A stretch of DNA of 64,000 nt from Synechococcus sp. A18-25c (GCF_014280035.1 NZ_CP047957.1:1240001-1304000); one strand, 5' to 3'; positions 27,485-37,474 are shown, counted from the stretch's first letter. The notes: generated by a model from the letters alone, not told the origin. Translations and numbers: made by a program.

Positions 27485-28564
27485 TTACGAGCCCAGAGCC
27501 TTCACCAGTGCTTCACCCATGGCTGCGCAGCCAAGCGCGGTGCATCCATCCGCCATCAGGTCTCCGGTCCGGAAGCCCGAGGCCAGCACTTGGTCGACGG
27601 CCTGTTCAAGGGCAGTGGCTGCCTCGGCCTCCTTCAGGCCGATGCGCAGCATCATGGCTGCAGACAGCACCATGGCCATTGGGTTGGCTTTGTCTTGACC
27701 CGCGATGTCTGGGGCAGAGCCGTGCACCGGTTCGAACAATCCAGGACCATCGGAGCCGAGGGACGCAGACGGCAACATGCCGATGGAGCCCGTGAGCATG
27801 GCCGCCTCGTCGCTCAGGATGTCGCCGAAGAGATTGCCTGTGAGCAGAACATCGAACTGACGTGGAGCGCGCACCAGCTGCATGGCCGCGTTGTCGACAT
27901 ACATATGGCTGACGTTCACATCGTTGTATTGCGGGGCCATCCTGTTGACTCGATCACGCCACAACTGGCTCACATCCAGCACATTGGCCTTGTCAACCGA
28001 ACACAGCTGCCCCCGTCGTTCCTTGGCCAGGTCAAAGGCCACTTTGGCGATGCGATCCACTTCGGAGCTCGCGTAGGTCATCGTGTTGAAACCGCGCTCT
28101 TCCCCATCGGCTTCAACCCGACCTTTCGGCTGTCCGAAGTAGATCCCACCGGTCAATTCACGCACCACCATCAGATCCACGCCTTCGATCACCTCCGGGC
28201 GCAGCGTGCTGGCATCGATCAAGGCGGGAACGATTTTTACCGGCCGCAGATTGGCAAACAGTTCCATGCCCGCTCGCAGGGCCAGCAGTCCGCTTTCCGG
28301 ACGTTTCTCTCTGGGGAGAGTGTCAAACCGTGGGCTGCCAATGGCCGCCAGGAGCACAGCGTCTGCCGCGCGGCAGGCGGCCAGTGTGCTGTCAGGAAGT
28401 GGCTCCCCGGTGGCATCAATCGCTGCACCCCCCATCGGATGCTCCACAAAGCTGAGGGTGAATCCGTGGCGCTGGCTCACCGCATCCAGAAGTCGGCGGG
28501 CCACCGCTGTGATTTCCGGTCCGATGCCGTCACCAGGCAGGAGGACGACGCGATGCTGACGCAT
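27485..28564 (-). CDS. leuB: 3-isopropylmalate dehydrogenase
   Basis: LeuB oxidises and decarboxylates 3-isopropylmalate in leucine synthesis, using NAD+ and a divalent metal. The 359-residue protein has [13 protein letters not shown] at residues 8-20, the substrate-binding [13 protein letters not shown] loop, and the metal/cofactor motifs [14 protein letters not shown] and [18 protein letters not shown]. All are intact. It is 83 bases upstream of prk in the transcript direction and 33 bases downstream of lpxD. Confidence 0.97.
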   Translation of the reverse strand: MRQHRVVLLPGDGIGPEITAVARRLLDAVSQRHGFTLSFVEHPMGGAAIDATGEPLPDSTLAACRAADAVLLAAIGSPRFDTLPREKRPESGLLALRAGMELFANLRPVKIVPALIDASTLRPEVIEGVDLMVVRELTGGIYFGQPKGRVEADGEERGFNTMTYASSEVDRIAKVAFDLAKERRGQLCSVDKANVLDVSQLWRDRVNRMAPQYNDVNVSHMYVDNAAMQLVRAPRQFDVLLTGNLFGDILSDEAAMLTGSIGMLPSASLGSDGPGLFEPVHGSAPDIAGQDKANPMAMVLSAAMMLRIGLKEAEAATALEQAVDQVLASGFRTGDLMADGCTALGCAAMGEALVKALGS

Positions 28565-28597
28565 GGAATCTCAGAAATGCAGGTGCAGCCTGCGAGG

Positions 28598-29668
28598 TTA
28601 CTGAGGCGGTTGGGCCTCGCTCTTCAAGGCGCTGATCTCCTTCCTGAGTTCCCGCAGTTGTTTATTCAGATCGGGAAGTTTGGCGAACGCTGCTGAACAG
28701 CGCAGCCAAAGACGATTGGGAATGGCTGGATAGCCGCTGACCACTTCTCCTGCAGCCACTTCGCCATGGATGCCGCTCTTGGAGCTGGCGATGGCGCGGT
28801 CGCCAATGCGGGCGCGGTTGGCAACCCCCACCTGGCCGGCCAGGATCACGCCGTTCCCCAGCTGGGCACCACCGGCGATGCCCACCTGGGAGGCCAGGGC
28901 ACAGCCGCGACCGGTTTCAACGCCATGTCCGATTTGCACCAGGTTGTCAATCTTGGTGCCGGCACCGATGCGTGTCTCGCCGACCGAAGGACGGTCAATG
29001 GTGCTGCCACATCCCACTTCAACGCCGTCTTCCAGCACCACCAGCCCCGTTTGCGGCATCTTTCGCCATCCCTTGGCCGTTGGCACAAAGCCGAAGCCCT
29101 CAGACCCGACCACGGCATTGGAATAGACCACACAGTGATCGCCGACGCGGCTGCCGGGATGCAGAACAGCATTGGCGTGAAGTTCGCAACCGTCTCCAAT
29201 CTCCACATCCCCGTAGATCACCACGCCCGGGTGAATGACGGTGCGGGATCCGATGCGCGTGTCGTCGCCGATGCAGACATGGGCGGCGATGCTCACTCCG
29301 GCGCCAAGCTGCACGCGATCGGCGATCACAGCGCTGGGGTGAATTCCAGAAGCTGGTGTCGGATGGGGATGCAGTTGTTCGAGAGATTCTGCGAAAGCCA
29401 GTCGGGGGTCACGGCAAACCACCCAGGCCAGACCGCGTTGTTCAGCTAACGACTTCAGATCCGCTTGGTCGGGAATCAGAACCGCTCCGACGGCACTGGT
29501 CTCCAGGCTGCTGATCAGGGCATTCCCCTGCTCCAGGAAGCTGAGCTGATCGGCTTGGGCGCGGTCGAGTGATGCGGCACCGCGCAGCTCCGGGTCATGA
29601 CCGGTAGCGGCATCCAGAACCCCAGCTTCGCCCTGCTTGAGGGTGGCGACCAACTGGCTGAAGCGCAT
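28598..29668 (-). CDS. lpxD: UDP-3-O-acylglucosamine N-acyltransferase
   Basis: LpxD adds the N-linked hydroxyacyl chain in lipid A synthesis, with acyl-ACP as donor. The 356-residue protein has the N-terminal uridine-binding domain and about 150 residues of hexapeptide repeats (left-handed beta helix). The segment [12 protein letters not shown] carries the catalytic His region. The C-terminal helix ([19 protein letters not shown]) is typical. Its presence indicates a lipid A-type outer membrane. It follows proB by 4 bases. Confidence 0.94.
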   Translation of the reverse strand: MRFSQLVATLKQGEAGVLDAATGHDPELRGAASLDRAQADQLSFLEQGNALISSLETSAVGAVLIPDQADLKSLAEQRGLAWVVCRDPRLAFAESLEQLHPHPTPASGIHPSAVIADRVQLGAGVSIAAHVCIGDDTRIGSRTVIHPGVVIYGDVEIGDGCELHANAVLHPGSRVGDHCVVYSNAVVGSEGFGFVPTAKGWRKMPQTGLVVLEDGVEVGCGSTIDRPSVGETRIGAGTKIDNLVQIGHGVETGRGCALASQVGIAGGAQLGNGVILAGQVGVANRARIGDRAIASSKSGIHGEVAAGEVVSGYPAIPNRLWLRCSAAFAKLPDLNKQLRELRKEISALKSEAQPPQ

Positions 29669-29672
29669 GGAA

Positions 29673-30791
29673 TCAAGACGCTGACGGGCGGATCGTAGGC
29701 GTCATTAGCACCATCGCGTCGCGATGAACCACCACAGGGGCGCCGCCTTGGTGGCTGGTGTCGCTGGTTGCCTTGGCCAGCTGATCCCTGATCTTCGCGC
29801 TGTCCATGGAGCTGAGCCCCCGGGCTACCTCCTCGCCAGCGGCATTGACGAGACGCACGGCCTGGTTGGCATCGAACTCCCCTTCCAGGTCTGAGATGCC
29901 TACCAAGAGCAGCGATGCACCTTTCTCCGTTAGTGCACGGCATGCACCGTCATCAAGGGTCAGCACACCACTGGGTCGAAGGGCGTGGGCCAACCAACTT
30001 TTGCGGTTGCCAAGTGGCTGCGGATGTGGGTGAAACACGGTTCCTCCACGTCCACCCCGGAGCATCGCTTGCAGCGCATCGGGTTGCCGGCCATCACCCA
30101 GGCGAACAGTGATGCCACTGGCTGTGGCGATCCGGGCCGCAGCCAGTTTGGTGGTCATGCCACCGGTTCCCCACTGGCCGCCATCTCCGGCGCCCTTTTC
30201 AAGCGCATCGATCTGGGATGGGTGGATCACGTCGGTGATCGGTTGGGCATCCGCATCGTTGCGCGGATCAGCTGAATAGAGACTGGCCACATCGGTTAAG
30301 AGGATCAGATCATCGGCTCCAATCGCTGCTGCGACCAGCGCTGAGAGGGTGTCGTTGTCGCCGAACCGCAGTTCCACGGATGACACTGTGTCGTTCTCAT
30401 TGACGATGGGGAGAACACCCCATTCCAGTAGCTGATGGAGCGTTGCCGAGGCACTGCGATAGCGGCGTCGGTCTGCCAAATCAGCCCGGGTCAGCAACAC
30501 TTGGGCCACTGGAATCGAATGGCGGGCGAGAGCCTCCTCATAAAGACTCATCAGATAACCCTGGCCGATTGCAGCTGCAGCCTGAAGACCCGTCAAGTTC
30601 ACGGGGCGACGCTCCATGCCAAGCCGTTGGCACCCCAAACCGACGGCCCCGGATGAGACGAGCACAAGGCGGTCTCCCGCGGAGATGCATTCAGCCAGGC
30701 TGGCTGAAAGCGTGGAAATCGCTTCAGCCGTGGACGCGCCAGGGCGCTCTCGCAGCAAGCTGGTGCCAATTTTCACGACTCGGAGCGTCAT
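29673..30791 (-). CDS. proB: Glutamate 5-kinase with PUA domain
   Basis: ProB phosphorylates glutamate in the first step of proline synthesis. The 372-residue protein has an amino acid kinase domain ([33 protein letters not shown] and [23 protein letters not shown]) and a C-terminal PUA domain from about residue 275 ([21 protein letters not shown]). The ATG at 30791 overlaps the end of yqeG as ATGA; an upstream ATG adds seven unsupported residues. Confidence 0.96.
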   Translation of the reverse strand: MTLRVVKIGTSLLRERPGASTAEAISTLSASLAECISAGDRLVLVSSGAVGLGCQRLGMERRPVNLTGLQAAAAIGQGYLMSLYEEALARHSIPVAQVLLTRADLADRRRYRSASATLHQLLEWGVLPIVNENDTVSSVELRFGDNDTLSALVAAAIGADDLILLTDVASLYSADPRNDADAQPITDVIHPSQIDALEKGAGDGGQWGTGGMTTKLAAARIATASGITVRLGDGRQPDALQAMLRGGRGGTVFHPHPQPLGNRKSWLAHALRPSGVLTLDDGACRALTEKGASLLLVGISDLEGEFDANQAVRLVNAAGEEVARGLSSMDSAKIRDQLAKATSDTSHQGGAPVVVHRDAMVLMTPTIRPSAS

Positions 30792-31300
30792 CGGCCTCCT
30801 GCACCGAGCCAACGGGCGAGGCGACGCTCGAACTGCTGCACGCGGTCGTTGCTGCAGGGTGAGCCATCCAGTTGTGGTGGTCGCACCAGCACGGTGTAGA
30901 GACCAAGACGGTTGCCGACCAGAACGTCCGTCAGCACACGATCACCCACCATGGCGATCTGCGCCGGCGGATGAGACAGCTGGTTCATGACCTGAACAAT
31001 CGCCCCGCGACGCGGTTTGGATGCCGCGCAGGTGAAGGACACCTTCATCTGTTGCGCAACGGCCTGAACCCTTGCTCGGGATGGGTTGTTGCTGATCAGG
31101 TGAAGGTGCAGGTGCCGTGAGGCGTCATTCACCCAGCGCTGCATGGCATCGGGAAGTTCCACATCACGACCGGGCAGCAAGGTGCGATCGACATCCAGCA
31201 GCATCACCCGGATCCCGCGGCCCAGCAGGGGTTCAAGGGGTAGGTGGGCCAGGGTGAGCCCTGGGTCCCAGTCAGGTCGCAGCCAGTGACGGTGCATCAC
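30788..31300 (-). CDS. YqeG-family HAD IIIA phosphatase
   Basis: This 170-residue HAD-superfamily protein shows motif I in MLLDVDRTLLPG, motif II Thr/Ser in LISNNPSR, motif III Lys in ASKPRRGA and motif IV in MVGDRVLTDVLVGNRLGL. The family (YqeG, close to phosphatidylglycerophosphate phosphatase GEP4/PTPMT-like) suggests a role in phosphatidylglycerol synthesis; pgsA is about 8 kb away. That functional link is inference. It overlaps both neighbours by 4 bases. Confidence 0.88.
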   Translation of the reverse strand: MMHRHWLRPDWDPGLTLAHLPLEPLLGRGIRVMLLDVDRTLLPGRDVELPDAMQRWVNDASRHLHLHLISNNPSRARVQAVAQQMKVSFTCAASKPRRGAIVQVMNQLSHPPAQIAMVGDRVLTDVLVGNRLGLYTVLVRPPQLDGSPCSNDRVQQFERRLARWLGAGGR

Positions 31301-31839
31301 TCAGACAGCTCACGATCGTCGAGTTCGGCTTCGATGCGGGGTTGGATCCGATCGAAATCTTCGCCTTCCACCAACACCGCGGAACCGTCGTCCATGCGAG
31401 CGACCACAAAGAACGGATCCAGAGGGATGTAAAGCCCGTACTCCTGCTCATCGACGAGGAAGCTCACCAGCAGCTCATAGGTTTCCGATTCATCGTCACT
31501 ATCCTCGTCTTCGAGATCTTCAGGATCCGGCTCATCCAGTTCGCCGCTCACAGTGAGGGTGACGGCGGATCGCACGAGGGTGAGATCGTGCTCCTGCAGC
31601 ACCACATCGGCAACCGAGAGGATCGGTTCGCTGCTGGTAATGCTGTCGACCAGTTCCGGATCGTCCCCATCACGCAAGCGAAACAAGCAGACCGGTGTAT
31701 CCACCGGAGTCAGCAAGGCGTAGTCGGTGCCGTCAAGGGGAATCAGCTGCTCAAGGAAGCAGAGAAGATCGCGCCCTTCGCGGTCCTTGACGAGAACGGT
31801 GGGCACCTCGCCGCTGGAGGCAGGTCCGCTGGAGCTCAT
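31297..31839 (-). CDS. DUF3727-domain protein
   Basis: This 180-residue protein matches the cyanobacterial DUF3727/DUF1292-like pattern. The N-terminal part has VLVKDREGRDLLCFLEQLIPLDGTDYALLTPVDTP and the C-terminal part has YELLVSFLVDEQEYGLYIPLDPFFVVAR. A strongly acidic linker (DEPDPEDLEDEDSDDES) joins two similar domains. No enzymatic motif is visible and the function is unknown. Its ATGA overlaps with yqeG and ruvX indicate one polycistronic mRNA. Confidence 0.85.
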   Translation of the reverse strand: MSSSGPASSGEVPTVLVKDREGRDLLCFLEQLIPLDGTDYALLTPVDTPVCLFRLRDGDDPELVDSITSSEPILSVADVVLQEHDLTLVRSAVTLTVSGELDEPDPEDLEDEDSDDESETYELLVSFLVDEQEYGLYIPLDPFFVVARMDDGSAVLVEGEDFDRIQPRIEAELDDRELSE

Positions 31840-32342
31840 GGCGCTGGGGTGGTTTCAGACCAGGATCCTGCATCAGCATCCTTCTCGCCACGCTGGACAG
31901 GCGCAGCCTCGATTGGTTGTGGTTCTGGACCCTCCACCAACCACTGTTCCAGCAGCAGGGCTGCAGCAGCACTGTCGAGCCGCCCGCTGCGATCACCATG
32001 CAGCTGGTGGCGTTCCCCGGCAGCCCAGCTGCTGCTGTGTTCATTCACAAATGCCAGCGGTAAGGCGAGGGTTTGGGCCAGTCGCAGTCCATAGCGCCTG
32101 CAGTGTCGAGCTTGCACCGTTGGTTCGCCCCGGTCATCGAGTGGAAGCCCGACCACCAAGGCTGATACCCGACGCTGATTGCAAAGTCGGGTGATCTGTT
32201 CTCGATCGTCTTCGAACGCCCCACGGCGAAGCGCCGCGATTGGCGTCACCGTCAGTCCCAGGGCATCGCAACCGGCCAGGCCGATTCTTTTCCGGCCGAC
32301 ATCCAAGCTCAGAACGGATCGTGGTTCTGGGCTCACGCTCAC
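31836..32342 (-). CDS. ruvX: Putative pre-16S rRNA nuclease/Holliday junction resolvase (YqgF family)
   Basis: This RNase H-like nuclease matures the 5' end of 16S rRNA (family knowledge). The GTG start gives 168 residues and overlaps the upstream stop as GTGA; the frame stays open 52 codons further but that part has no family match and overlaps the upstream gene. SVLSLDVGRKRIGLAGCDALG (catalytic Asp), LVVGLPLDDRGEP, LPLAFVNEHSSSWAAGE and the last DSAAAALLLEQWL are the expected motifs. Confidence 0.92.
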   Translation of the reverse strand: MSVSPEPRSVLSLDVGRKRIGLAGCDALGLTVTPIAALRRGAFEDDREQITRLCNQRRVSALVVGLPLDDRGEPTVQARHCRRYGLRLAQTLALPLAFVNEHSSSWAAGERHQLHGDRSGRLDSAAAALLLEQWLVEGPEPQPIEAAPVQRGEKDADAGSWSETTPAP

Positions 32343-33502
32343 CGCCGGGGCGCCAGGCTGGGCGTTGGTAGGGGTGGATGTTGGGGCTGAAGACGTCCAA
32401 GCATCGATTGCAGCGGGCGAATGCCCCCAAGATTGCGTTGGCTCACCCGTCGCCACACGCTGCGTCCCAACATGACCTCGAGGCTGCCAGGCCTCCAACC
32501 CAGGCCGTCGAGTACCCCGCCAAGCGTCTGATCGTCCTCCGCCACCAGCAACGACGGCGTCGGTCGCTGTTGTTGGAGATGCTCAAGAGCAGTGGGCATG
32601 GCTGCTCCAATGCGCTCATCCCATGCCAGGCCACGCATCAGTTCCAGTCGGGGAGCATCCATTCCCCAGGGCCGTTGAATCAGTCCTGCGATGACCTGGC
32701 GGCTCCCATCGCGATCGGCCACTAGCAACTTGGAGCCTCCTCCGCGCAAATCCAGCAGGTCGTTCCAATGACGATCAAGAATCTGCCGGTGATGGGGGCT
32801 GATGCTGGCCTGTTCCAGGGCGAGAAGTTGCCGAACGTTGTTTCGGGTGAGGTCGCACCAGACGAGACTTGCAGGCAGCGGGGCCGCTGGGGTCGGATCC
32901 GCGACGTCCTCGGCCTCAGCGATCGGTGGGTTCCAGATCCGGGAACGGCGGAGTGGCTGGAAGCCCATCTCCCGCAGCACATCCAGTAGTGGCCTGTCCT
33001 GTGAATCGCATCGCACCAACCAGCTGTGGTTGCGAGCGGTCTGGTCATTGAGGGCTTCTTGGATCAGCAGCCTCAAGCCCTGGTGGCGGCTGAAGTGACG
33101 CGGGGATGCTAACGCCAGCAAATCGAGATGCCAGCAGGTCTGACGACGGTTGCCTGATCGCATCAACGCCAGCGCTTCGACTCTGTCGACTGACTCAGCG
33201 CCGGATTCAATCAAGGCCAGAGCGCGTGTGAGACGGGCATTGAGAGGTTCAGGCAACCAATCATCAAAACGACTGAACCAGGATTGAACAATCAAACCCT
33301 GCAGACTGTTGGGGTTCAGTCCGTAAGGAGCTGGCTGCGCGTTGGGCAGTTGCGCCAGATGGCTGGTTTTGAGGGACTCGACCCGGAGTCGGTATCCCGC
33401 TGTCGGCACCACGGCAGCTCTCAACCACCCTTTCAATGTATCGCTGACTTTCGTTCGCTGAGATTCAGGCGGGTCGCACCAACACCAGCGGAGTGCGCTC
33501 AT
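32339..33502 (-). CDS. GNAT-like hypothetical protein
   Basis: This roughly 387-residue protein is conserved-looking but without a sure function. Two halves resemble GNAT acetyltransferase folds: GLRLLIQEALNDQTARNHSWLVRCDSQDRPL, then LREMGFQPLRRSRIW; and later LLALEQASISPHHRQILDRHWND with KLLVADRDGSRQVIAGLIQRP. The acetyl-CoA loop is not clear. The ATG at 33502 overlaps the end of the CofE-like gene by 38 bases; a TTG further in is possible. Position in the yqeG-ruvX run suggests a housekeeping role. Confidence 0.65.
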   Translation of the reverse strand: MSALRWCWCDPPESQRTKVSDTLKGWLRAAVVPTAGYRLRVESLKTSHLAQLPNAQPAPYGLNPNSLQGLIVQSWFSRFDDWLPEPLNARLTRALALIESGAESVDRVEALALMRSGNRRQTCWHLDLLALASPRHFSRHQGLRLLIQEALNDQTARNHSWLVRCDSQDRPLLDVLREMGFQPLRRSRIWNPPIAEAEDVADPTPAAPLPASLVWCDLTRNNVRQLLALEQASISPHHRQILDRHWNDLLDLRGGGSKLLVADRDGSRQVIAGLIQRPWGMDAPRLELMRGLAWDERIGAAMPTALEHLQQQRPTPSLLVAEDDQTLGGVLDGLGWRPGSLEVMLGRSVWRRVSQRNLGGIRPLQSMLGRLQPQHPPLPTPSLAPRR

Positions 33503-34631
33503 TGGCGTTGCCGGCTGGGTTCGGTCGCAAAGCCCGATCCAACAGCTCCTCATCACAGCCTGCGCTGGAGGCCAGCACCTTCACGCGGCCCAGGTCGTTC
33601 ACATCAACGATGGCCACGGAGACACCAAGGGATGCCGCAGCCTCATCGCAGAGCTGCTTGGGAGCCTGCGGACCGAGCACGATCGTTTGGTCATAGGGAG
33701 GTGTGGTGCCAGTGATGTCGTCAATCAGGCGTGCCTGATCTCCCGCCAGGCGATAAAACCAGCCTTTGAGTCCGATCAGCTTGAGGGCCAGGCCGATCGA
33801 CCAGGCCAGGATGACCCGAGTCGGTCCCACCTGATCGATCAGCGTTTGTAGGCCGCAGGCTGTCGCCAGACTGCTAGTGGGGTGAAATACCCGGCAGAGC
33901 AGCCTGGCAATCCAGCTGGGGTGCACCATGCATGGATGGGTGTAACGCCCTTGGATCACAGCAACTGGCGTTTCACCGATGGTGAGGATGTCTCCGGATT
34001 GCACAAGCTCGCCGGCGTAGTGACGCAACACATCGATGGTGTTGTCGAGCGGTCCGAGCAGATGGGTTTTTAGCGGGAGCACTGAACAGCCATCGCCGGA
34101 ACGGAAGGTTGCGTTCTCCTGATGCAGCGCTGCAGGCCGACGCAGAGGAACCACCGCACCTTCGCGGCGAGACAGACGGCCGAACGGGCCATAGTTCATC
34201 CAGTGCACGTCCATCCAGACGGTATCGACCCGGCTCGACACATCGCCGCCATCGCGGCAGCTGAGGCTGACGTTGACCTGAACGCTTGTGCGCTTGTGCC
34301 CCTTAACGATGTAAGCGGGCCAGTAACCGTCCGGTCGACTTTCTTCGTCCGGGTGATGGGGCGTGACCCTGGTACTGATCACGATGTCGCTGAGATCGTC
34401 GTTACCGATCAACACCGGTTTGACCTCCAATTCAGGGACAAAGATCTCCATCCGTTGATGCGGGTTGGCGATTTCCAACCAACCGGAGAGTTCAAGGTTG
34501 CCGCTGGCCTTGCTCACGCTCCAGTCCATCTGGCGCAGCGTGAGGGGAGAGGAGGGCCTCAGTCGGTGCCTCGCTTCGATCCACAGCACGCTGAGTCCTA
34601 AGAGCAGAAGGATCAGGGGCAGAACGTACAT
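33465..34631 (-). CDS. Membrane-anchored CofE-like (F420-0:gamma-glutamyl ligase superfamily) protein
   Basis: This 388-residue protein has one N-terminal hydrophobic helix (MYVLPLILLLLGLSVLWIEA). A beta-rich domain of about 150 residues follows. From about residue 200 it resembles F420-0:gamma-glutamyl ligase: ELVQSGDILTIGETPVAVIQGRY, and PNPAGNANERTPLVLVRPA at the end. Marine Synechococcus are not known to make F420, so an amide-ligase activity on another substrate is more likely (inference). It is the promoter-proximal gene of the overlapping run down to lpxD. Confidence 0.75.
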   Translation of the reverse strand: MYVLPLILLLLGLSVLWIEARHRLRPSSPLTLRQMDWSVSKASGNLELSGWLEIANPHQRMEIFVPELEVKPVLIGNDDLSDIVISTRVTPHHPDEESRPDGYWPAYIVKGHKRTSVQVNVSLSCRDGGDVSSRVDTVWMDVHWMNYGPFGRLSRREGAVVPLRRPAALHQENATFRSGDGCSVLPLKTHLLGPLDNTIDVLRHYAGELVQSGDILTIGETPVAVIQGRYTHPCMVHPSWIARLLCRVFHPTSSLATACGLQTLIDQVGPTRVILAWSIGLALKLIGLKGWFYRLAGDQARLIDDITGTTPPYDQTIVLGPQAPKQLCDEAAASLGVSVAIVDVNDLGRVKVLASSAGCDEELLDRALRPNPAGNANERTPLVLVRPA

Positions 34632-34692
34632 GGCAACGCTGTCTTGCAGCCGAACTTGATGGCGCGCAGCGTAAAGCGTCCCTGAGGTGGGA

Positions 34693-35229
34693 TCAGCGGG
34701 AGATCACCTCTGTGTTGAGTTCGTTGAAACTCATGCTGATGCTTCCCTGTGTTGGAGCGGGAAGACCTGTGGCTTCACTCACTGCTGCATTGATCCTTTC
34801 CAGAGCAACCTGGCCATCGGCGTCGAGGTGCAGCTTGCCCGCACCATCGATCACAACCACCTGAGGAATGGTGCCCTTCCAGTAATGGGCAGGGTCGCTG
34901 GGATCGCTGGTCGACCGTCCCTGCAAAGCGTCGGTCGTCAAAGGCAAGAGGTCAACGCTGTTTCCCCACACCCGTTGCAGTTCTGAGACCGCGCCGGAGA
35001 ATGCTTTGCTCGTGCTGCTGTCATCGAGGTAGTAGACGATGACGCTGGTGCGCCCTGCTGCCTGGGATTCGGCCAGCGTGATCGCGGGGGGGACCAGAGA
35101 TCCATTGCCGGCATACAGCGCGAAGATGTTGCCGTCGTAGCTGTCCGTGTCGCGTGCGGCCTGCACCGGCAGCACCATCAGGCAAAAAGACAGCACCGCA
35201 ACGGTGAAACGCAGCACGAACGTGATCAT
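34693..35229 (-). CDS. Thylakoid photosystem I accumulation factor (thioredoxin-like, secreted)
   Basis: This 178-residue protein starts with a signal peptide (FTVAVLSFCLMVLPVQA). The mature part, DSYDGNIFALYAGNGSLVPP, VYYLDDSSTSKAFSGAVSELQ, HYWKGTIPQVVVIDGAGKLHLD and FNELNTEV, matches a cyanobacterial thioredoxin-fold family annotated as a thylakoid membrane PSI accumulation factor. The CxxC of true thioredoxins is replaced by SSTS, so it is not a classical oxidoreductase. A role in PSI assembly is from family knowledge. Confidence 0.8.
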   Translation of the reverse strand: MITFVLRFTVAVLSFCLMVLPVQAARDTDSYDGNIFALYAGNGSLVPPAITLAESQAAGRTSVIVYYLDDSSTSKAFSGAVSELQRVWGNSVDLLPLTTDALQGRSTSDPSDPAHYWKGTIPQVVVIDGAGKLHLDADGQVALERINAAVSEATGLPAPTQGSISMSFNELNTEVISR

Positions 35230-35287
35230 GGATCCGGAAACCAGCGCTGCATTCTGACGTGCAACGTCTCAGAACATTGAAAGTGTC

Positions 35288-36904
35288 TTAACTGCGCCCA
35301 AGGGTGCGTCCCATGCCCTGGGCAATCCCACGGCCGATCAGGCCAATGGCGCGGCCGACGACCTGGGTGAGAAGCACGACCATCAGATCGCCGATGCGAC
35401 GGACCAAGGCCTGCACCTGTGGAGCAATGGCGTCGCGTGCTTCCACGAGCAATGCCACCTGCTGCTGCCACCAACGCAGCTGTCTGAGCTCTTGATCACG
35501 TGGTTCGGTGAGCAAGAGCGGTTCAATCCGTCCAAACTTGAGCTGAAACAGCAAGCGGCGGCTTTCATAAAGCCGGATTGGTCGCTCGATCCAGTCTTCC
35601 CAGCGCGACTGGCTGTTCAGCTGATTGCGCAACCGTTCGAGTTCCCTGGTGGAGAGCAGATCCTGCTGAAGCAAGTAACGACGGAGCTCCGGCCAATCGC
35701 CACAGACCCCAAGCAGTTCAGAGCCGATCATTTCAGCGGTGCGCACTAGCCAGTTGCTGATCAGAGTTTCCAGTTGCATCAATGCCCTGGGGTCATCGGA
35801 GGGCAGCAACTGGCCCTCCACCAAGACGGGTTGATCCAGGACTAACGACGCCAGCATCGACTGGGGGTCAGGGAGTTCGTCATCCATCTGCTCAAGATTC
35901 GTGCGCTGCAGCAGCTGATCGGCAACTGGGACCAGATCCTCACCAAGAGGAATCCTCACGTAACTCCCGGCCACGCTGCGCAGCGCTTGTTGCTTCACTT
36001 CGATTTGCAGGGACTGCCATCGCTCACTGAGAGCTTTGCAATCCCGGGTGCTGGCCAGATCATCGTGGCGTAGGCGAAGCAGCACTTCATGCAGCTGCTT
36101 CAGCAGCGTCAACAGTAGGTCGCGACGACGTTCGGGGTTGAGTCCTTCAATGGCGAGCAGTTGGCCGGTGCTGTTGCTCAGACCATTCCCGATGGCTGCT
36201 TCAATGCGCTGTTGGATGGCATTCCAAACGGCGCTCGGTTGGCGTTCGCTGAGGGTGAGGTCAAGGGTTTCGCTGTTGGCGCGCAAGGGGACGGCATCCG
36301 CTAAGCCCATTTGCAAGGGGCCCCAAAGCCACAACAACAGATTTCTGGCTGCACGCAGCTCCCGGCATCGCCCTTCCAGAAGGAGCTGCAGGACGACATC
36401 GTTAGGGGGCGGATCGAGAAGGGCTTCCATGACCTGCAGATCGTGTCCGATCTGCCGCAGTCCACTGAATAACAGTCCCTGCGCTAAGCCGAGAGGCTGA
36501 TCCTGTATCGGTGCATCAGGTGAGCCGGCACGGAAGCGCAGCACACGTCCTCCGGAGAGCACCGTCTGCACGGCCTCCCTTAACGACTGCAGATCGGGGT
36601 CCTGAACAATTCCATCGCAGTTCAGAGCGAGGAGTTCTGCAGGGTCATTACGGAAGTCGGCCGGGAGAACCAGCAGCAGGGGTGCGGGAGCCCAGCGTTG
36701 CTGTAACTGCAGAATCTCCCGCTGAACGATCACCATCGTGGGATCACTGGGCAAACACCAAATCACGAGGGCTGGATGGCCTGAGAGTTCGTCGGCCGAT
36801 CGTTTCAGCTGCCAGGGACAGTTTTCCGTGGGTAATTCAGCTGCCAGCGATTCACCGAGGAGCTCGGGAGCGAACAGAAGAATCTCCCGGACCTGGTCGT
36901 TCAC
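35288..36904 (-). CDS. DUF3685 (Ycf55-like) protein with receiver-like N-terminus
   Basis: This 538-residue protein carries an N-terminal domain of about 120 residues resembling a response-regulator receiver (ILLFAPELLGESLA, ALVIWCLPSDP, APLLLVLPADF, CDGIVQD). It lacks a clear phospho-acceptor Asp at the end of beta-3. The rest is helical and fits DUF3685, related to plastid Ycf55, with YVRIPLGEDLVPVADQLLQR and RPIRLYESRRLLFQLKFGRI. The C-terminus is amphipathic (VVGRAIGLIGRGIAQGMG). Function is unknown. Confidence 0.82.
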   Translation of the reverse strand: MNDQVREILLFAPELLGESLAAELPTENCPWQLKRSADELSGHPALVIWCLPSDPTMVIVQREILQLQQRWAPAPLLLVLPADFRNDPAELLALNCDGIVQDPDLQSLREAVQTVLSGGRVLRFRAGSPDAPIQDQPLGLAQGLLFSGLRQIGHDLQVMEALLDPPPNDVVLQLLLEGRCRELRAARNLLLWLWGPLQMGLADAVPLRANSETLDLTLSERQPSAVWNAIQQRIEAAIGNGLSNSTGQLLAIEGLNPERRRDLLLTLLKQLHEVLLRLRHDDLASTRDCKALSERWQSLQIEVKQQALRSVAGSYVRIPLGEDLVPVADQLLQRTNLEQMDDELPDPQSMLASLVLDQPVLVEGQLLPSDDPRALMQLETLISNWLVRTAEMIGSELLGVCGDWPELRRYLLQQDLLSTRELERLRNQLNSQSRWEDWIERPIRLYESRRLLFQLKFGRIEPLLLTEPRDQELRQLRWWQQQVALLVEARDAIAPQVQALVRRIGDLMVVLLTQVVGRAIGLIGRGIAQGMGRTLGRS

Positions 36905-36944
36905 GGTGACTTGGAACTGCGCCTATGCGCGCAAGGTAACGGCC

Positions 36945-37415
36945 TTAAGCCTGATCCTCCAGTGGCAAATTCGGACGTCCGTTGAGTTGAAGGGTGTAGG
37001 ACTCGATCCGATAACCGGTCCGCCGTTCGATCTGCTTCAGCAGCGCCTCTGGAAGCTCAACATCAAGATCCTCAATCGCGCCACTCTCCAGGCAGGTGAG
37101 GTGGCTGTGGGGATCGCTGCGATAGCCGTATAGGCGCCCGTTGGCACGGTCGAGGCACTCGATCACACCAGCGGTCTGCAGGGCCTCGAGGTTCTGATAC
37201 ACGGACGTATGTCCGATTTTTCGCCCTTGTTGATTGAGTCGTTCGAAGATGTCCCGTGCACTGAGATGACTGGCTTCCGTCCAGAGGAGATCCAGCACCA
37301 TTCGCCGCTGACGGCTAAGGCGCATGCCCAAGTGCCGACAGCGGTCGAACGCATCCTGCAAGGTGCCTTCGCCTCCGGCGCCCTGGATCAGGGGTGACTG
37401 GGCTGGCGACTCCAC
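36945..37415 (-). CDS. Fur-family transcriptional regulator lacking structural zinc cysteines
   Basis: This 156-residue protein has a Fur-type winged helix (RLSRQRRMVLDLLWTEASHLSARDIFERL and HTSVYQNLEALQTAGVI, residues about 33-85). The C-terminal dimerisation domain keeps one HxHxxC site (DPHSHLTCLESG). The second Cys of the usual CxxC and the whole later CxxC pair are missing. It could sense iron, peroxide or manganese; the specificity is not clear from sequence. It stands alone between DUF3685 and hisA. Confidence 0.88.
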   Translation of the reverse strand: MESPAQSPLIQGAGGEGTLQDAFDRCRHLGMRLSRQRRMVLDLLWTEASHLSARDIFERLNQQGRKIGHTSVYQNLEALQTAGVIECLDRANGRLYGYRSDPHSHLTCLESGAIEDLDVELPEALLKQIERRTGYRIESYTLQLNGRPNLPLEDQA

Positions 37416-37474
37416 GGCAGTCGTCGTAACGACTTCAGGTTAAACCGACGTCAAGTGAAGACGACGTTCAGAGT

